Source: Gelidibacter salicanalis (GTDB taxonomy: Bacteria; Bacteroidota; Bacteroidia; Flavobacteriales; Flavobacteriaceae). Taken from it: a DNA stretch of 59,811 nt. The notes below the pieces were generated by a model. It was not told where the DNA came from. It ran no database searches and saw only the letters and a program-made list of their open reading frames with translations. A program made the position numbers and the translations under genes. Of this stretch, positions 26,037-34,726 are shown piece by piece. Position 1 is the stretch's first letter. The number at the start of each line of letters is the position of its first letter. The stretch covers positions 12,180-71,990 of the forward strand of contig NZ_JAEHJZ010000038.1 of the NCBI RefSeq assembly GCF_016469035.1. The letters are read 5' to 3'.

Positions 26037-26726
26037 ATGAAAAAACTAATCCTATTGGTGGTTGTGATGAGCTCATTGAGCATCACTGCCCAAACAAAAA
26101 CAGAACTTCAAAAGCATTTTGAGGGGTATTACAAACAAATGAAAAAGCAAGGTGATATTCAAGGTGTTATCAATGCCATGACTCACCTAGACGTGATTGC
26201 ACCAACCCAGGCCAGAAAAGATACTTTAGCGTATATCTATGTTTCTGAAGGCAGAAATATGGAAGCCTTAAATACCATTGGAATTGAAAAGAGTGGTACG
26301 GATTCTGACTTGAATACAGAAATCAAAGCTATTGCCTTGAATGCCTTGGGTGAACGCGCGCGTGCTTTAGAATTCTACAAGGTGCTATATGCCAAGAAGC
26401 CAACACCTAGCATTGCCTATGAAATTGCAGATTTAATGTTGCAAACTGGCGATTTAGCGGGTGCTAAAGAAAAAGTAGAGTATGGTTTGGCTAATGTCAC
26501 GGATGAAATGAGACGTACCTATTACGAAACACAACAGCCTTACCAAACCTCTTTAAAGGCGGGGTTGCTATACCTTAAGGCAATTGTGACCTATAGCGAA
26601 GATAAAGACGCCAATCAAGAAATTGCGTTAGCCACCTTAAATAGAGCTTTGGCGATTGATCCGAATTTCAATATGGCCAAAATAAGTAAAGAAGCTTTAT
26701 TGACTCGTAAGAAAGGGACTGATTAA
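26037..26726 (+). CDS. Exported TPR-like protein
   Basis: 229 residues with a signal peptide (KKLILLVVVMSSLSITAQ) and an all-helical mature part. Helix pairs with TPR character are visible, such as AIALNALGERARALEFYKVL and IADLMLQTGDLAGAKEKVEYG, then LATLNRALAIDPNFNMA near the end. TPR proteins scaffold protein complexes; this one would act in the periplasm. Partner unknown. A bidirectional terminator separates it from the convergent M13 peptidase gene. Confidence 0.78.
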   Translation: MKKLILLVVVMSSLSITAQTKTELQKHFEGYYKQMKKQGDIQGVINAMTHLDVIAPTQARKDTLAYIYVSEGRNMEALNTIGIEKSGTDSDLNTEIKAIALNALGERARALEFYKVLYAKKPTPSIAYEIADLMLQTGDLAGAKEKVEYGLANVTDEMRRTYYETQQPYQTSLKAGLLYLKAIVTYSEDKDANQEIALATLNRALAIDPNFNMAKISKEALLTRKKGTD

Positions 26727-26815
26727 GTGGATAGAATTAAGATCGCTTCGCTATTAGAATTAAGTACTGAGAGATTCTTATATTGTAAATAGCGGTCAGA
26801 TATAACATTGATAGT

Positions 26816-26855
26816 AAAAAAAAAGCAGTCTATTTTAAAATAGACTGCTTTTTTT
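26816..26855. terminator. Bidirectional terminator between convergent genes
   Basis: A perfect 12-bp palindromic stem (GCAGTCTATTTT with AAAATAGACTGC) is flanked by an A-run and a T-run, so it can end transcripts from both sides. Confidence 0.9.
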
Positions 26856-26876
26856 ATATCTCATAGTGTTAGAGGA

Positions 26877-28943
26877 CTACCAAATTCTCACACGCTTTTC
26901 AGGTGCCAAATACATTGGATCGCCTTCCTTAATGTCAAAGGCCTCATAGAATGCATCCACATTTTTTAAAGGTTGTGTCGCTCTATAAATACCTGGAGAA
27001 TGCGGATCTGTTTTAATCTGCGTTCTTAAAGCATCTTCTCGGGTTAGGGTTCTCCACACGGTTGCCCAACTCATAAAGAAACGTTGCTCTGGCGTATATC
27101 CGTCAATATTTTCAGGACGTCCGTGTTTCTCAAAATGTAATTGCAAACCGTCATAAGCACCTAATATACCACCAAGATCTCCAATATTTTCACCTAAGGT
27201 AAACTTACCGTTGATAAACACACTGTCCATTACTTCAATACCACTGTATTGTTCTGCCAAGGCATCACCACGCTTGGTGAATTCTTCCAAATCTTTTTCA
27301 GTCCACCAGTTTTTTAAGTTTCCGTCGCCGTCAAAACGCGCACCAGAATCATCAAAAGCATGAGAGATTTCATGGCCAATTACTGCACCAATACCGCCAT
27401 AATTAACCGCTGCATCAGCCGTGTAGTTATAGAACGGTGGTTGTAAAATGGCCGCTGGGAATACAATCTCGTTGTTACGAGGATTGAAATAAGCGTTTAC
27501 GGTTTGTGGCGCCATGCCCCATTCTTTCTTGTCTACTGGCTCATTGATTTCAGAGAAATTCTTTTCTCTTGCCCATGTACTCACAGCCAACATGTTTTCA
27601 GCATAACTGTTTCCTTCTTTAATTTGAAGCTTTGAATAGTCTTCCCATTCGTCAGGATACGCAATCTTAACCGTGAATTTATCTAATTTTTCAACCGCTT
27701 TTTTCTTAGTTTCTTCAGTCATCCAATCAGATTTCATGATTCTATTTTGAAACGCTTCAATAACGTCCGCAATCATTTCTTCAGCCTTCGCTTTAGCTTC
27801 TGGCGGGAATTTAGCTTCCACATACAATTTACCAATAGCCTCACCAACTGCACCGTCAACAGTACCTAACGCACGTTCTTCAGCTGGACGTTGTTTTTGG
27901 GCCCCGTTTAATGTTTTAGCGTAAAAATCCCAATTGGCTTTCTCTATTTCAGTAGATAGATAATTAGCTGAATTATCAAGCGTGTTCCAGACCATTAATG
28001 TTTTTACGTCTTCAATAGGCGTTTGCTTTAAAAAGCTTTGCAAGGATGACATATATTTTGGTTGCATCACATTGACCGTTTCAATGGTTTTGTCAATACC
28101 TAAATCATCCACCATTTTTTGCCAGTTGAAAGCCGGTGTCATTTTTTGTAGATCTGCAAACGCTACTGGATTGTTATAGTTGCGCGCATCTCTCATCGCA
28201 ACTTTATCCAATCTTGGCTCAGCCAATTTGGTTTCCATAGCTAATATTTTCTTGGCTGCTGCCGTTGCTTTGGCTTCATCGTAATCGATAAACTGAAGCA
28301 TTTTTGCAATGTGAGCCACATATTTTTGCCTGATTTCTTTTGATTTAGCATCCTGATCTAAATAATAATCTCTTTGTAAGCCAAGACCTCCAGGAAATAC
28401 CCAAGTCATGTTCATACTGCTATCATTAAGATTTGGTGAGGCGGCGATACCAGTAAAAGGTGAACTTACACCATCTACAGTGGCCACAACAGTTTGCACA
28501 TCATTAAGGTTTTTTATGCCCTGAATAGCGCTCAACGCTGGTTTAATTGGCTCAATCCCGGCAGTGTTTCTTGCCACAGTGTCCAATTCACTTTCAAAAA
28601 GCATTAATGCTTTCTTCTGGTCTGTACCATCTTCATAGGTTCCCAACTCTTTGGACGTTTTTACAATGTCTAAAACATCTTGACGGGTAGCTTTTCGCAA
28701 AACGCCAAATCCGCCCCAACGGGTTTCATCGTCCGGAATAGTGTTGTTTTTCTCCCAGTTTCCATTGACGAATTTGTAAAAATCATCCTTCGGACTTACT
28801 AAAGTGTCCATATTTTCTAGGACAATTCCAGGAATTTTTTCTTCTCTCATGGCGGTGTCCTTTTTGGGTTCTTCCTTACAACCTACCAGGGTCGTAACGG
28901 TCAAACCGGTAATTGCAAGCGCATACTTAAGATTGATGTTCAT
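26877..28943 (-). CDS. M13 family (PepO/neprilysin-like) metallopeptidase lipoprotein
   Basis: 688 residues. The N-terminus has a lipobox (GLTVTTLVGC, Cys near 22), so the enzyme is anchored in the envelope. The catalytic domain shows the M13 features: NAYFNPRNNEIVFPAAILQP, the zinc motif HEISH followed by FDDSGARFDGDGN (near residue 524), and ENIGDLGG with the third zinc ligand (near 585). The C-terminus ends in RVRIW, where family members have a CxxW. It should cleave small peptides. Its lone position between terminators points to independent expression. Confidence 0.94.
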   Translation of the reverse strand: MNINLKYALAITGLTVTTLVGCKEEPKKDTAMREEKIPGIVLENMDTLVSPKDDFYKFVNGNWEKNNTIPDDETRWGGFGVLRKATRQDVLDIVKTSKELGTYEDGTDQKKALMLFESELDTVARNTAGIEPIKPALSAIQGIKNLNDVQTVVATVDGVSSPFTGIAASPNLNDSSMNMTWVFPGGLGLQRDYYLDQDAKSKEIRQKYVAHIAKMLQFIDYDEAKATAAAKKILAMETKLAEPRLDKVAMRDARNYNNPVAFADLQKMTPAFNWQKMVDDLGIDKTIETVNVMQPKYMSSLQSFLKQTPIEDVKTLMVWNTLDNSANYLSTEIEKANWDFYAKTLNGAQKQRPAEERALGTVDGAVGEAIGKLYVEAKFPPEAKAKAEEMIADVIEAFQNRIMKSDWMTEETKKKAVEKLDKFTVKIAYPDEWEDYSKLQIKEGNSYAENMLAVSTWAREKNFSEINEPVDKKEWGMAPQTVNAYFNPRNNEIVFPAAILQPPFYNYTADAAVNYGGIGAVIGHEISHAFDDSGARFDGDGNLKNWWTEKDLEEFTKRGDALAEQYSGIEVMDSVFINGKFTLGENIGDLGGILGAYDGLQLHFEKHGRPENIDGYTPEQRFFMSWATVWRTLTREDALRTQIKTDPHSPGIYRATQPLKNVDAFYEAFDIKEGDPMYLAPEKRVRIW

Positions 28944-29100
28944 AGTGTTTAAAAGATTTTAATTTGCCTAATTTAGTTATTAATAAGAAGCTTCCTCAGT
29001 GGATTTGTTACATCTTAACACAATATTAAGATAATTTACAAGTGATAACAGTGCTGTATTTTTGAATCCAAGACACTGATTATCATTGCTATTAGAGCAG

Positions 29101-29625
29101 TTATTCTTGCTGCTTTACAGGAAGTTGAATTTGCTGCGCTTCCTTTTCGAACTTTTTATTCATTTGAAGTTTCAAATTTGCATCGGCAATAAGCAATTCT
29201 TTAATGGCTTCCAATAGGTCTCCTTTTTTGATATTATCCAGATTGGAAAGATCTTGCAACCTGAGGAGATTGGTTTCTAAAACGGTCATTCTCGATTTTA
29301 TAGCGGGGGTTATGACCACCGGTGGTTGCTGTATTTTCAATTCGACTATAAACTCCTTCATAATGTCTTTTTCTACTCTAAAGAATGACAAATTGCCGCT
29401 TTTTAAAAGTTCAATATGCCCTTGTAAATCCTGGAAGAGTTGCCAATCTAAAATGGCGGCTGAGCTTTCTGGGCTCAACACATAATCCGTATACTTCAGT
29501 TTTTCAATGTCTTCTGCTTTTATGGTATACATATTTTCTTGAGCATCCGTAGGGCCTGCAACAGGTTCAGGTTCAGATTTACAGCTGAAAAAAATCAGGA
29601 CACATAATAATACTAACTGTTTCAT
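29101..29625 (-). CDS. Hypothetical lipoprotein, 174 residues
   Basis: A lipobox (LLCVLIFFSC, Cys near 15) marks a lipoprotein. The rest is helical, with a leucine-rich coiled-coil-like region (VLETNLLRLQDLSNLDNI, then LLEAIKELLIADANLKLQMN). No known family is evident. A -7 element (TACCTTTG, minus strand, 29660-29667) lies 35 bases upstream. The gene is isolated. Function unknown. Confidence 0.65.
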   Translation of the reverse strand: MKQLVLLCVLIFFSCKSEPEPVAGPTDAQENMYTIKAEDIEKLKYTDYVLSPESSAAILDWQLFQDLQGHIELLKSGNLSFFRVEKDIMKEFIVELKIQQPPVVITPAIKSRMTVLETNLLRLQDLSNLDNIKKGDLLEAIKELLIADANLKLQMNKKFEKEAQQIQLPVKQQE

Positions 29626-29659
29626 AGATTCAGGACATTGGTGATGGTCAATTAAGTTT

Positions 29660-29667
29660 CAAAGGTA
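29660..29667 (-). promoter_or_regulatory. Flavobacterial -7 element for the 174-residue lipoprotein gene
   Basis: Minus-strand TACCTTTG matches TAnnTTTG. Confidence 0.5.
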
Positions 29668-29856
29668 AATAAAAAAATTATTGAAATTAGAGCTCCTTTA
29701 GAGGGAGACGAGATCTGTAAATTATAGCGTTTTATCAACACTTCCCGTTTTAAATAACCTGTGCTTCTGACCAATTTTTATTTTGAGATAAAAAATATTT
29801 GATATCGTACCAATCACACACATTTTTTATCTTGCTTTGCCATTACAACGGTAATC

Positions 29857-32295
29857 ATGAAAGCATCCAATAGAAAAATAACGTTTAAGGTCCTTTTTGG
29901 CTATATCGCGCTCGGTATTTTAGCGGCAATTTCAGGATGGCTTGTGGTTTCAGAACTGAGAAATTTTACAGCATCACAAACTGACGATTTAAAAGACCGG
30001 GATAAGCTGATCAGAATAAGCGGATTGGTGGCAGATATTTATGAAAACGAAAGTTTATCAAGGGCGGCGGTACAGCTCAATACAGATACGCAGTTTAACG
30101 CTTATCTCCTACAAAACGACAGTCTCCTGTCTACCATTGATACACTCACCAATTTAGTAAACAATGAGTATCAAAAAGCATTATTGGATAGTGTGAAGGT
30201 CATTTTTGATAAGAAGCAACGTGATCTGAATGAATTACGGCGCCTAAAGGAAAATAACAGTTCTGAAAAATCTATCGAACAGACCATCAATAAACTGAAA
30301 AGTATTGATCCCATTTTGGGCAAATTGACTTTAGAGGATTATGTGGAAAACCCAAAAGCGATAGACCCCAAAACGAAAGAAGTCCTTGAAGGGTTTATTC
30401 AATTTTCCAATGATTTAAAGGCGAAAGATTCGGTAAGTAAAGTCGATCAGAAGCAAATTGATTCCATTGTGACCATCTCGCGGAACATGCTCAATAAAAT
30501 TCAGAAAGATGCCGCGTCACAAAAACAATCCTTAATGTTGAAAGAGCGCGAATTGGTTGAGAATGACCTCATCACTTCGCGCCAGCTACGGAACCTACTG
30601 CGCACCTTAGAACGCGAAATGGTAGCCTCTTCTCAAAGCATCATGGCGCAACGCCAAAAAGCCTTGGACAGAAGTACCGGAATCATTTATTTGGCGGCAT
30701 TGGTAAGTTTTATTCTGGTAGTGATATTCTCTATCGTCATTTTAAATGATTTTTGGAAGAGTCAACAATACCGTGAAAAATTGGAGAAATCGAACGCCTA
30801 TACCAATTCGTTATTAAAAAGTAGGGAGCAATTGATCAATATGGTCAGTCATGATTTAAGATCGCCTTTGAGTACCATTTCTGGGTATAGTGAATTACTT
30901 CAAAAAACTGCACAAGGCACTAAAGAAGGCAATTATTTAGACCATATTAAAAATGCGTCAAGCTATATGAGCCAATTGGTAGATGACCTTTTAGAATTCT
31001 CCAAATTGGAAGACGGCCATATTACTGTAGAAAGCATTCCTTTTAATCTTCGTACCATAGTAGATGAGACCAGTTCTAATATTAAAGCTATTTATGCGGA
31101 TAAACCAATTGAACTTTATATTAAACACGCTCCAGAACTCGACCGAACCCTAGTGTCTGACCCTTTCAGAATTAAGCAGGTGCTTTATAATTTGATTGGA
31201 AACGCCTATAAATTTACAGACCATGGCAGCATTACAATAAGCACCCAATTACATTCCAAAAACAATATAGATACGGTAAGCATTACTGTTTCAGACACGG
31301 GTATCGGCATTAGTCGAGAGAAACAGGAAGATATTTTTAACGCGTTTACCCAAGTGGATCAAACCAAAGATTCCAAACACTCCGGCTTTGGATTGGGCTT
31401 AGCCATTTCTAAAAAATTGGTGCAAATCTTAAAAGGAAAATTGACCTTGGACAGCACACCTGGACGCGGCAGTAAATTTATCATTACATTCCCCGTAAAA
31501 CTTTCAGACGTGGTATTAGAAACGACACCTACCGTTTCAGAGACTTCCCATTTTAAACTAAAAGCGGTTATTATAGATGATGATGCTTCGTTACGTCAAT
31601 TACTTACGGATGTCTTAGGACAACACAACATTACTACTTATACTTTTGAAGACGCTAAAGCCGCACTTGCTGCTATGGGAAATCTGAAATTTGATGTGGT
31701 TATCACAGACATCCAATTACCCAAGATGAACGGTTTTCATTTTCTGGAAACTTTGAAAAAAATGCCGTTTTATAAGCAACAACCCCTTATTGCGATGACC
31801 GGTAGAACGGATATTGCTACAGAAAATTATATTGAAAGTGGCTTTTCGAAAGTTGTTTTCAAGCCATTTTCATCACATATTTGGTTTGACATATTAAGTG
31901 AACTATTTCCGGAGCGGATTACCAAACCAGAAGAAAGCAAAAAGATAAAATCCTACAGTTGTGACTATTTTGACACCAATTCTATAGCAGGTTTTTTAAA
32001 TTATGATGAAGACGCACTAAAATCACTTCTAGAGATATTTTTGAAAGACACCAAAAAACACATGGCAGAATTGAAAACGGCCCAAGCGCAAAAAGATCTA
32101 ACAACCATAACTGATTTGAGCCATAGAATGCTCACAATGTTCAAACAATTAGGAGCACACACCATAGTGCCGCATTTGGCAAAATTAGAACATACCAAAG
32201 TTGTAGATAATGAAATTTTGCAGGCTTTAGATGTAGAACTCGAACCATTTTGCAAGGCAATGGAAGACTATATCAGTCCAGATTATACTCCTTAA
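29857..32295 (+). CDS. Hybrid histidine kinase with receiver and Hpt domains
   Basis: 812 residues, inner membrane. Two transmembrane helices (about 11-30 and 272-296) enclose a periplasmic helical sensor of about 240 residues with coiled-coil character. Then come HisKA (MVSHDLRSPLSTISGYSELL, phospho-His at 332), HATPase_c (NLIGNAYKF, DTGIGIS, GFGLGLAISKKL), a receiver domain with the phospho-Asp at about 618 (VVITDIQLPKMNG), and a C-terminal Hpt-like bundle in which His near 756 (DLSHRMLTMFKQLGA) is the probable phosphate carrier. A complete relay within one chain would deliver phosphate to a separate receiver, most likely the NtrC-type regulator encoded tail to tail with a 23-base overlap. 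The sensed signal is unknown. Confidence 0.92.
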   Translation: MKASNRKITFKVLFGYIALGILAAISGWLVVSELRNFTASQTDDLKDRDKLIRISGLVADIYENESLSRAAVQLNTDTQFNAYLLQNDSLLSTIDTLTNLVNNEYQKALLDSVKVIFDKKQRDLNELRRLKENNSSEKSIEQTINKLKSIDPILGKLTLEDYVENPKAIDPKTKEVLEGFIQFSNDLKAKDSVSKVDQKQIDSIVTISRNMLNKIQKDAASQKQSLMLKERELVENDLITSRQLRNLLRTLEREMVASSQSIMAQRQKALDRSTGIIYLAALVSFILVVIFSIVILNDFWKSQQYREKLEKSNAYTNSLLKSREQLINMVSHDLRSPLSTISGYSELLQKTAQGTKEGNYLDHIKNASSYMSQLVDDLLEFSKLEDGHITVESIPFNLRTIVDETSSNIKAIYADKPIELYIKHAPELDRTLVSDPFRIKQVLYNLIGNAYKFTDHGSITISTQLHSKNNIDTVSITVSDTGIGISREKQEDIFNAFTQVDQTKDSKHSGFGLGLAISKKLVQILKGKLTLDSTPGRGSKFIITFPVKLSDVVLETTPTVSETSHFKLKAVIIDDDASLRQLLTDVLGQHNITTYTFEDAKAALAAMGNLKFDVVITDIQLPKMNGFHFLETLKKMPFYKQQPLIAMTGRTDIATENYIESGFSKVVFKPFSSHIWFDILSELFPERITKPEESKKIKSYSCDYFDTNSIAGFLNYDEDALKSLLEIFLKDTKKHMAELKTAQAQKDLTTITDLSHRMLTMFKQLGAHTIVPHLAKLEHTKVVDNEILQALDVELEPFCKAMEDYISPDYTP

Positions 32296-33616
32296 GCTTG
32301 TTGTAAAGGGTTTTTCGTGAAAAATTAAGCAGTTTTGCAGCCCTCGTTTTGTTATTATTGACCTCTTGAAGCGCTTTTACGATCAATTCCTTTTCATTAT
32401 CCTTAGTCGAAAAAGAGCGTGTGACCGCTTCTTTATGAGGGGATGACAACTCTTGGGGCAGTACCTCCGGTTGAATCACCTCACCGCTAGTCAATAGGGT
32501 GGCGCGCTTAATGACGTTAGACAATTCACGTAAATTTCCAGGCCAAGAATAATTTTGGAAAATTTTAAGTACTTCAGAAGAAAACCCGATAATAGACTTG
32601 TTCAATTGCTGATTGGCATTGTCTAAAAAGAATTCGGCGTATAGAATTAAATCATCGCGGCGTTCCTGTAAATTGGGCACTTTAATTGAAAATTCATTTA
32701 ATCGGTGGTAGAGATCTTCCCTAAAATCGCCTTGTTCCACAGCATTCAATAAATCTTCATTGGTGGCGGTCAACAGTCTTATATCTACTTCAATCTCTTC
32801 ATTGCTTCCAATGGGTTTGATACGTCGTTCTTGAAGTGCTCTTAACAGCTGGATTTGATTCTCATAGGTTAAATTACCAACTTCATCCAAAAACAGAGTG
32901 CCATGATTAGCAGCTTCAAAGTGGCCCTTTTTATCATTGATAGCCCCAGTAAAAGATCCTTTTTTATGACCGAAAAATTCACTGGCCGCAATCTCTTTTG
33001 GAATGGCACCACAATCTACGGCAATAAAAGGCTGAAGTTTTCTTGAACTGCTCAAATGAATGGCTTTGGCAACTACCTCTTTTCCTGTACCGCTTTCGCC
33101 AGAAATCAACACAGACATATCTGTGGGAGCCACAAGATTAATGTGGTCATATAACACTTTGCTAGCGCCACTAATCCCTTTAACCAAACTGGAAGTCGCT
33201 TTAGAAGACTCCGCAAAAATAGGCATTATTGGCTTAGCTGGTTTGGCATCAGGAGTAGGTTTCTGAAGGGCGTTTTTAACCACTTGTAACACTTCTTCAG
33301 GATTGAATGGTTTTGAAATATAATCAAAAGCGCCGTCCTTCATGGCTTTTACAGCGGTGGACACCTCAGCGTACCCAGTCATCAATACCACCGGAATGGA
33401 GACATCTTTATTTTTAATATGATTTAATAGTGCAATTCCATCGCCATCAGGAAGCCTGAGATCCGCAAAAACCAAATCGAAAGTAGTATCCTTCACCTTT
33501 AGTTTCGCATCTTCGAGTGTATAAGACAAGATAACAGAATGGTGGTGACGTTCTAAAAAACGTTTTAACATTTCAGAAAAGCTAACATCATCTTCAACCA
33601 AAAGAATGGTACTCAT
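32273..33616 (-). CDS. NtrC-family sigma-54-dependent response regulator
   Basis: 447 residues. Receiver domain 1-115 with phospho-Asp at 52 (LVFADLRLPDGDG) and the KPF lysine (DYISKPFNPEE). The AAA+ domain has GESGTGKEVVAKAIH (Walker A), KKGSFTGAINDKKGHFEAA (the GAFTGA loop that contacts sigma-54, here GSFTGA) and GTLFLDEVGNL (Walker B). A Fis-type helix-turn-helix ends the protein (NNNKTRAAKLLNFSRKTLYNKL). It activates transcription by RNA polymerase with sigma-54. The 3' end overlaps the hybrid kinase gene by 23 bases. A -7 element lies at 33633-33640. Confidence 0.95.
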   Translation of the reverse strand: MSTILLVEDDVSFSEMLKRFLERHHHSVILSYTLEDAKLKVKDTTFDLVFADLRLPDGDGIALLNHIKNKDVSIPVVLMTGYAEVSTAVKAMKDGAFDYISKPFNPEEVLQVVKNALQKPTPDAKPAKPIMPIFAESSKATSSLVKGISGASKVLYDHINLVAPTDMSVLISGESGTGKEVVAKAIHLSSSRKLQPFIAVDCGAIPKEIAASEFFGHKKGSFTGAINDKKGHFEAANHGTLFLDEVGNLTYENQIQLLRALQERRIKPIGSNEEIEVDIRLLTATNEDLLNAVEQGDFREDLYHRLNEFSIKVPNLQERRDDLILYAEFFLDNANQQLNKSIIGFSSEVLKIFQNYSWPGNLRELSNVIKRATLLTSGEVIQPEVLPQELSSPHKEAVTRSFSTKDNEKELIVKALQEVNNNKTRAAKLLNFSRKTLYNKLKEYNLD

Positions 33617-33632
33617 GGATTCCTCATTTTTA

Positions 33633-33640
33633 CAAAAATA
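33633..33640 (-). promoter_or_regulatory. Flavobacterial -7 element for the NtrC-type regulator gene
   Basis: Minus-strand TATTTTTG matches TAnnTTTG, 17 bases before the start codon. Confidence 0.55.
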
Positions 33641-33678
33641 TCAAGTTAATTTCAGTAAACCCTTTAAAAAAAACATAA

Positions 33679-33710
33679 AAAAAGGACGTTTTAAAAAAAC
33701 GTCCTTTTTC
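33679..33710 (-). terminator. Terminator after the twin small exported protein genes
   Basis: A stem of AAAAGGACGTTTT with AAACGTCCTTTTT, followed by T residues on the minus strand. Confidence 0.8.
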
Positions 33711-33727
33711 TGCTCTAAAGTGGAAGC

Positions 33728-34030
33728 TTATTCTTTCTCGATCCAGTTTCCATCTTTGTCAGCATATACTGTTGATGCCGCTCCATCAACTGTAATTTCC
33801 AACTTATATTCATGCTCAGCATTTACGTAAGCTTTATCTAGAGTGGCGGTCTGAAAATCGGCAGCTAAAACATCTTTTACTGCTTGTGGAAGCTCTTCTG
33901 CTTTAATCTCTTTATATTCTTCTTGGGCAGTCATTACAAGTTCATCAATTTGATTGGCTGTAATTGCAGGGGCTGCAAATGATGACAATCCTCCCAATAC
34001 TATCGCTGCTGATAAAATTACTTTTTTCAT
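33728..34030 (-). CDS. Small exported protein, PepSY/DUF2874-like (copy 2)
   Basis: 100 residues with a signal peptide (KKVILSAAIVLGGLSSFAAP). The mature part (AEELPQAVKDVLAADFQTA, AYVNAEHEYKLEITVDGA, STVYADKDGNWIEKE) resembles the small periplasmic PepSY-like proteins of Bacteroidota (the beta-lactamase-inhibitor-like putative PepSY fold), which bind unknown partners. It is nearly identical to the neighbouring gene over the first 43 residues and differs in the middle. It is the second gene of the pair and is followed by a terminator. Confidence 0.8.
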   Translation of the reverse strand: MKKVILSAAIVLGGLSSFAAPAITANQIDELVMTAQEEYKEIKAEELPQAVKDVLAADFQTATLDKAYVNAEHEYKLEITVDGAASTVYADKDGNWIEKE

Positions 34031-34094
34031 AATATTTTATTTTTAATTATATGTGTATTACTTATTTACTATGTTATTTTATAAGAATGGATCT

Positions 34095-34397
34095 TTATTC
34101 TTTCTCAATCCAGTTTCCATCTTTATCAGCATATACCGTGGATGCTGATTCTTCAATAGTAAGTTCTAATTTATATTCGAACTTCTCATTTACGTAAGCT
34201 TTGTCTAAAGTTGCATTTTGAAAATCGGCAGCTAAAGCATCTTTTACGGCTTGTGGAAGGTCTTCTGCTTTGATCTCTTTATATTCTTCTTGGGCAGTCA
34301 TTACAAGTTCATCAATTTGATTGGCTGTAATTGCAGGGGCTGCAAATGATGACAATCCTCCTAATACTATCGCTGCTGATAAAATTACTTTTTTCAT
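34095..34397 (-). CDS. Small exported protein, PepSY/DUF2874-like (copy 1)
   Basis: 100 residues, paralogue of the next gene downstream, with the same signal peptide and an almost identical first 43 residues at the DNA level too. The middle differs (EKFEYKLELTIEESA against AEHEYKLEITVDGA), so the two may have separate ligands or be under gene conversion. The stretch of about 13 bases before each ATG is the same, which shows that the duplication included the leader. A possible sigma-54 promoter lies upstream, and the neighbouring regulator is a sigma-54 activator, which suggests that the pair is its target. Confidence 0.8.
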   Translation of the reverse strand: MKKVILSAAIVLGGLSSFAAPAITANQIDELVMTAQEEYKEIKAEDLPQAVKDALAADFQNATLDKAYVNEKFEYKLELTIEESASTVYADKDGNWIEKE

Positions 34398-34455
34398 AAT
34401 ATTTTATTTTTTAAAGTTTAAATGATATTTATTATGTGTTGCTACTAGTCTAATA

Positions 34456-34471
34456 AGAAATAAACATGCCA
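34456..34471 (-). promoter_or_regulatory. Possible sigma-54 promoter for the twin small genes
   Basis: Minus strand TGGCATGTTTATTTCT compared with TGGCACGNNNNTTGCW: 10 of 12 fixed positions match, with GG at -24 and correct spacing. The -12 GC reads TC, which weakens the call. The leader would be about 50 bases. Confidence 0.35.
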
Positions 34472-34700
34472 TGACCTTTTTATAAAAACCTAAAAACATC
34501 AATTACCTTATAATCAATAGTTTGTGCATTTTAGAAATCAGAAGTCGGACTGATAAAGTGTATAAACTTCACAATTTGGCGAATCTGTTCGTGTAAATTT
34601 TACCCAATGTTCACTTCTTAGAGGATTTTGAATATCACCATCTTATAACATTGACCCAATTCATTCCCTGGAATTCCATTTCCTTCATAAAAAAACTTTG

Positions 34701-34708
34701 TATTTTTG
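34701..34708 (+). promoter_or_regulatory. Flavobacterial -7 promoter element for the threonine dehydrogenase gene
   Basis: TATTTTTG matches TAnnTTTG, 18 bases before the ATG at 34727, excluding a TTG start at 34706. Confidence 0.6.
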
Positions 34709-34726
34709 CATTTAAATCGAACAACA

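Larger units (their letters stand above)
34398..34726. other. Divergent regulatory gap
   Basis: A gap of about 330 bases between the twin small genes and the threonine dehydrogenase gene. It holds the possible sigma-54 site near 34460 and a -7 element at 34701-34708. Between them nothing coding or structured is evident. Confidence 0.4.
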
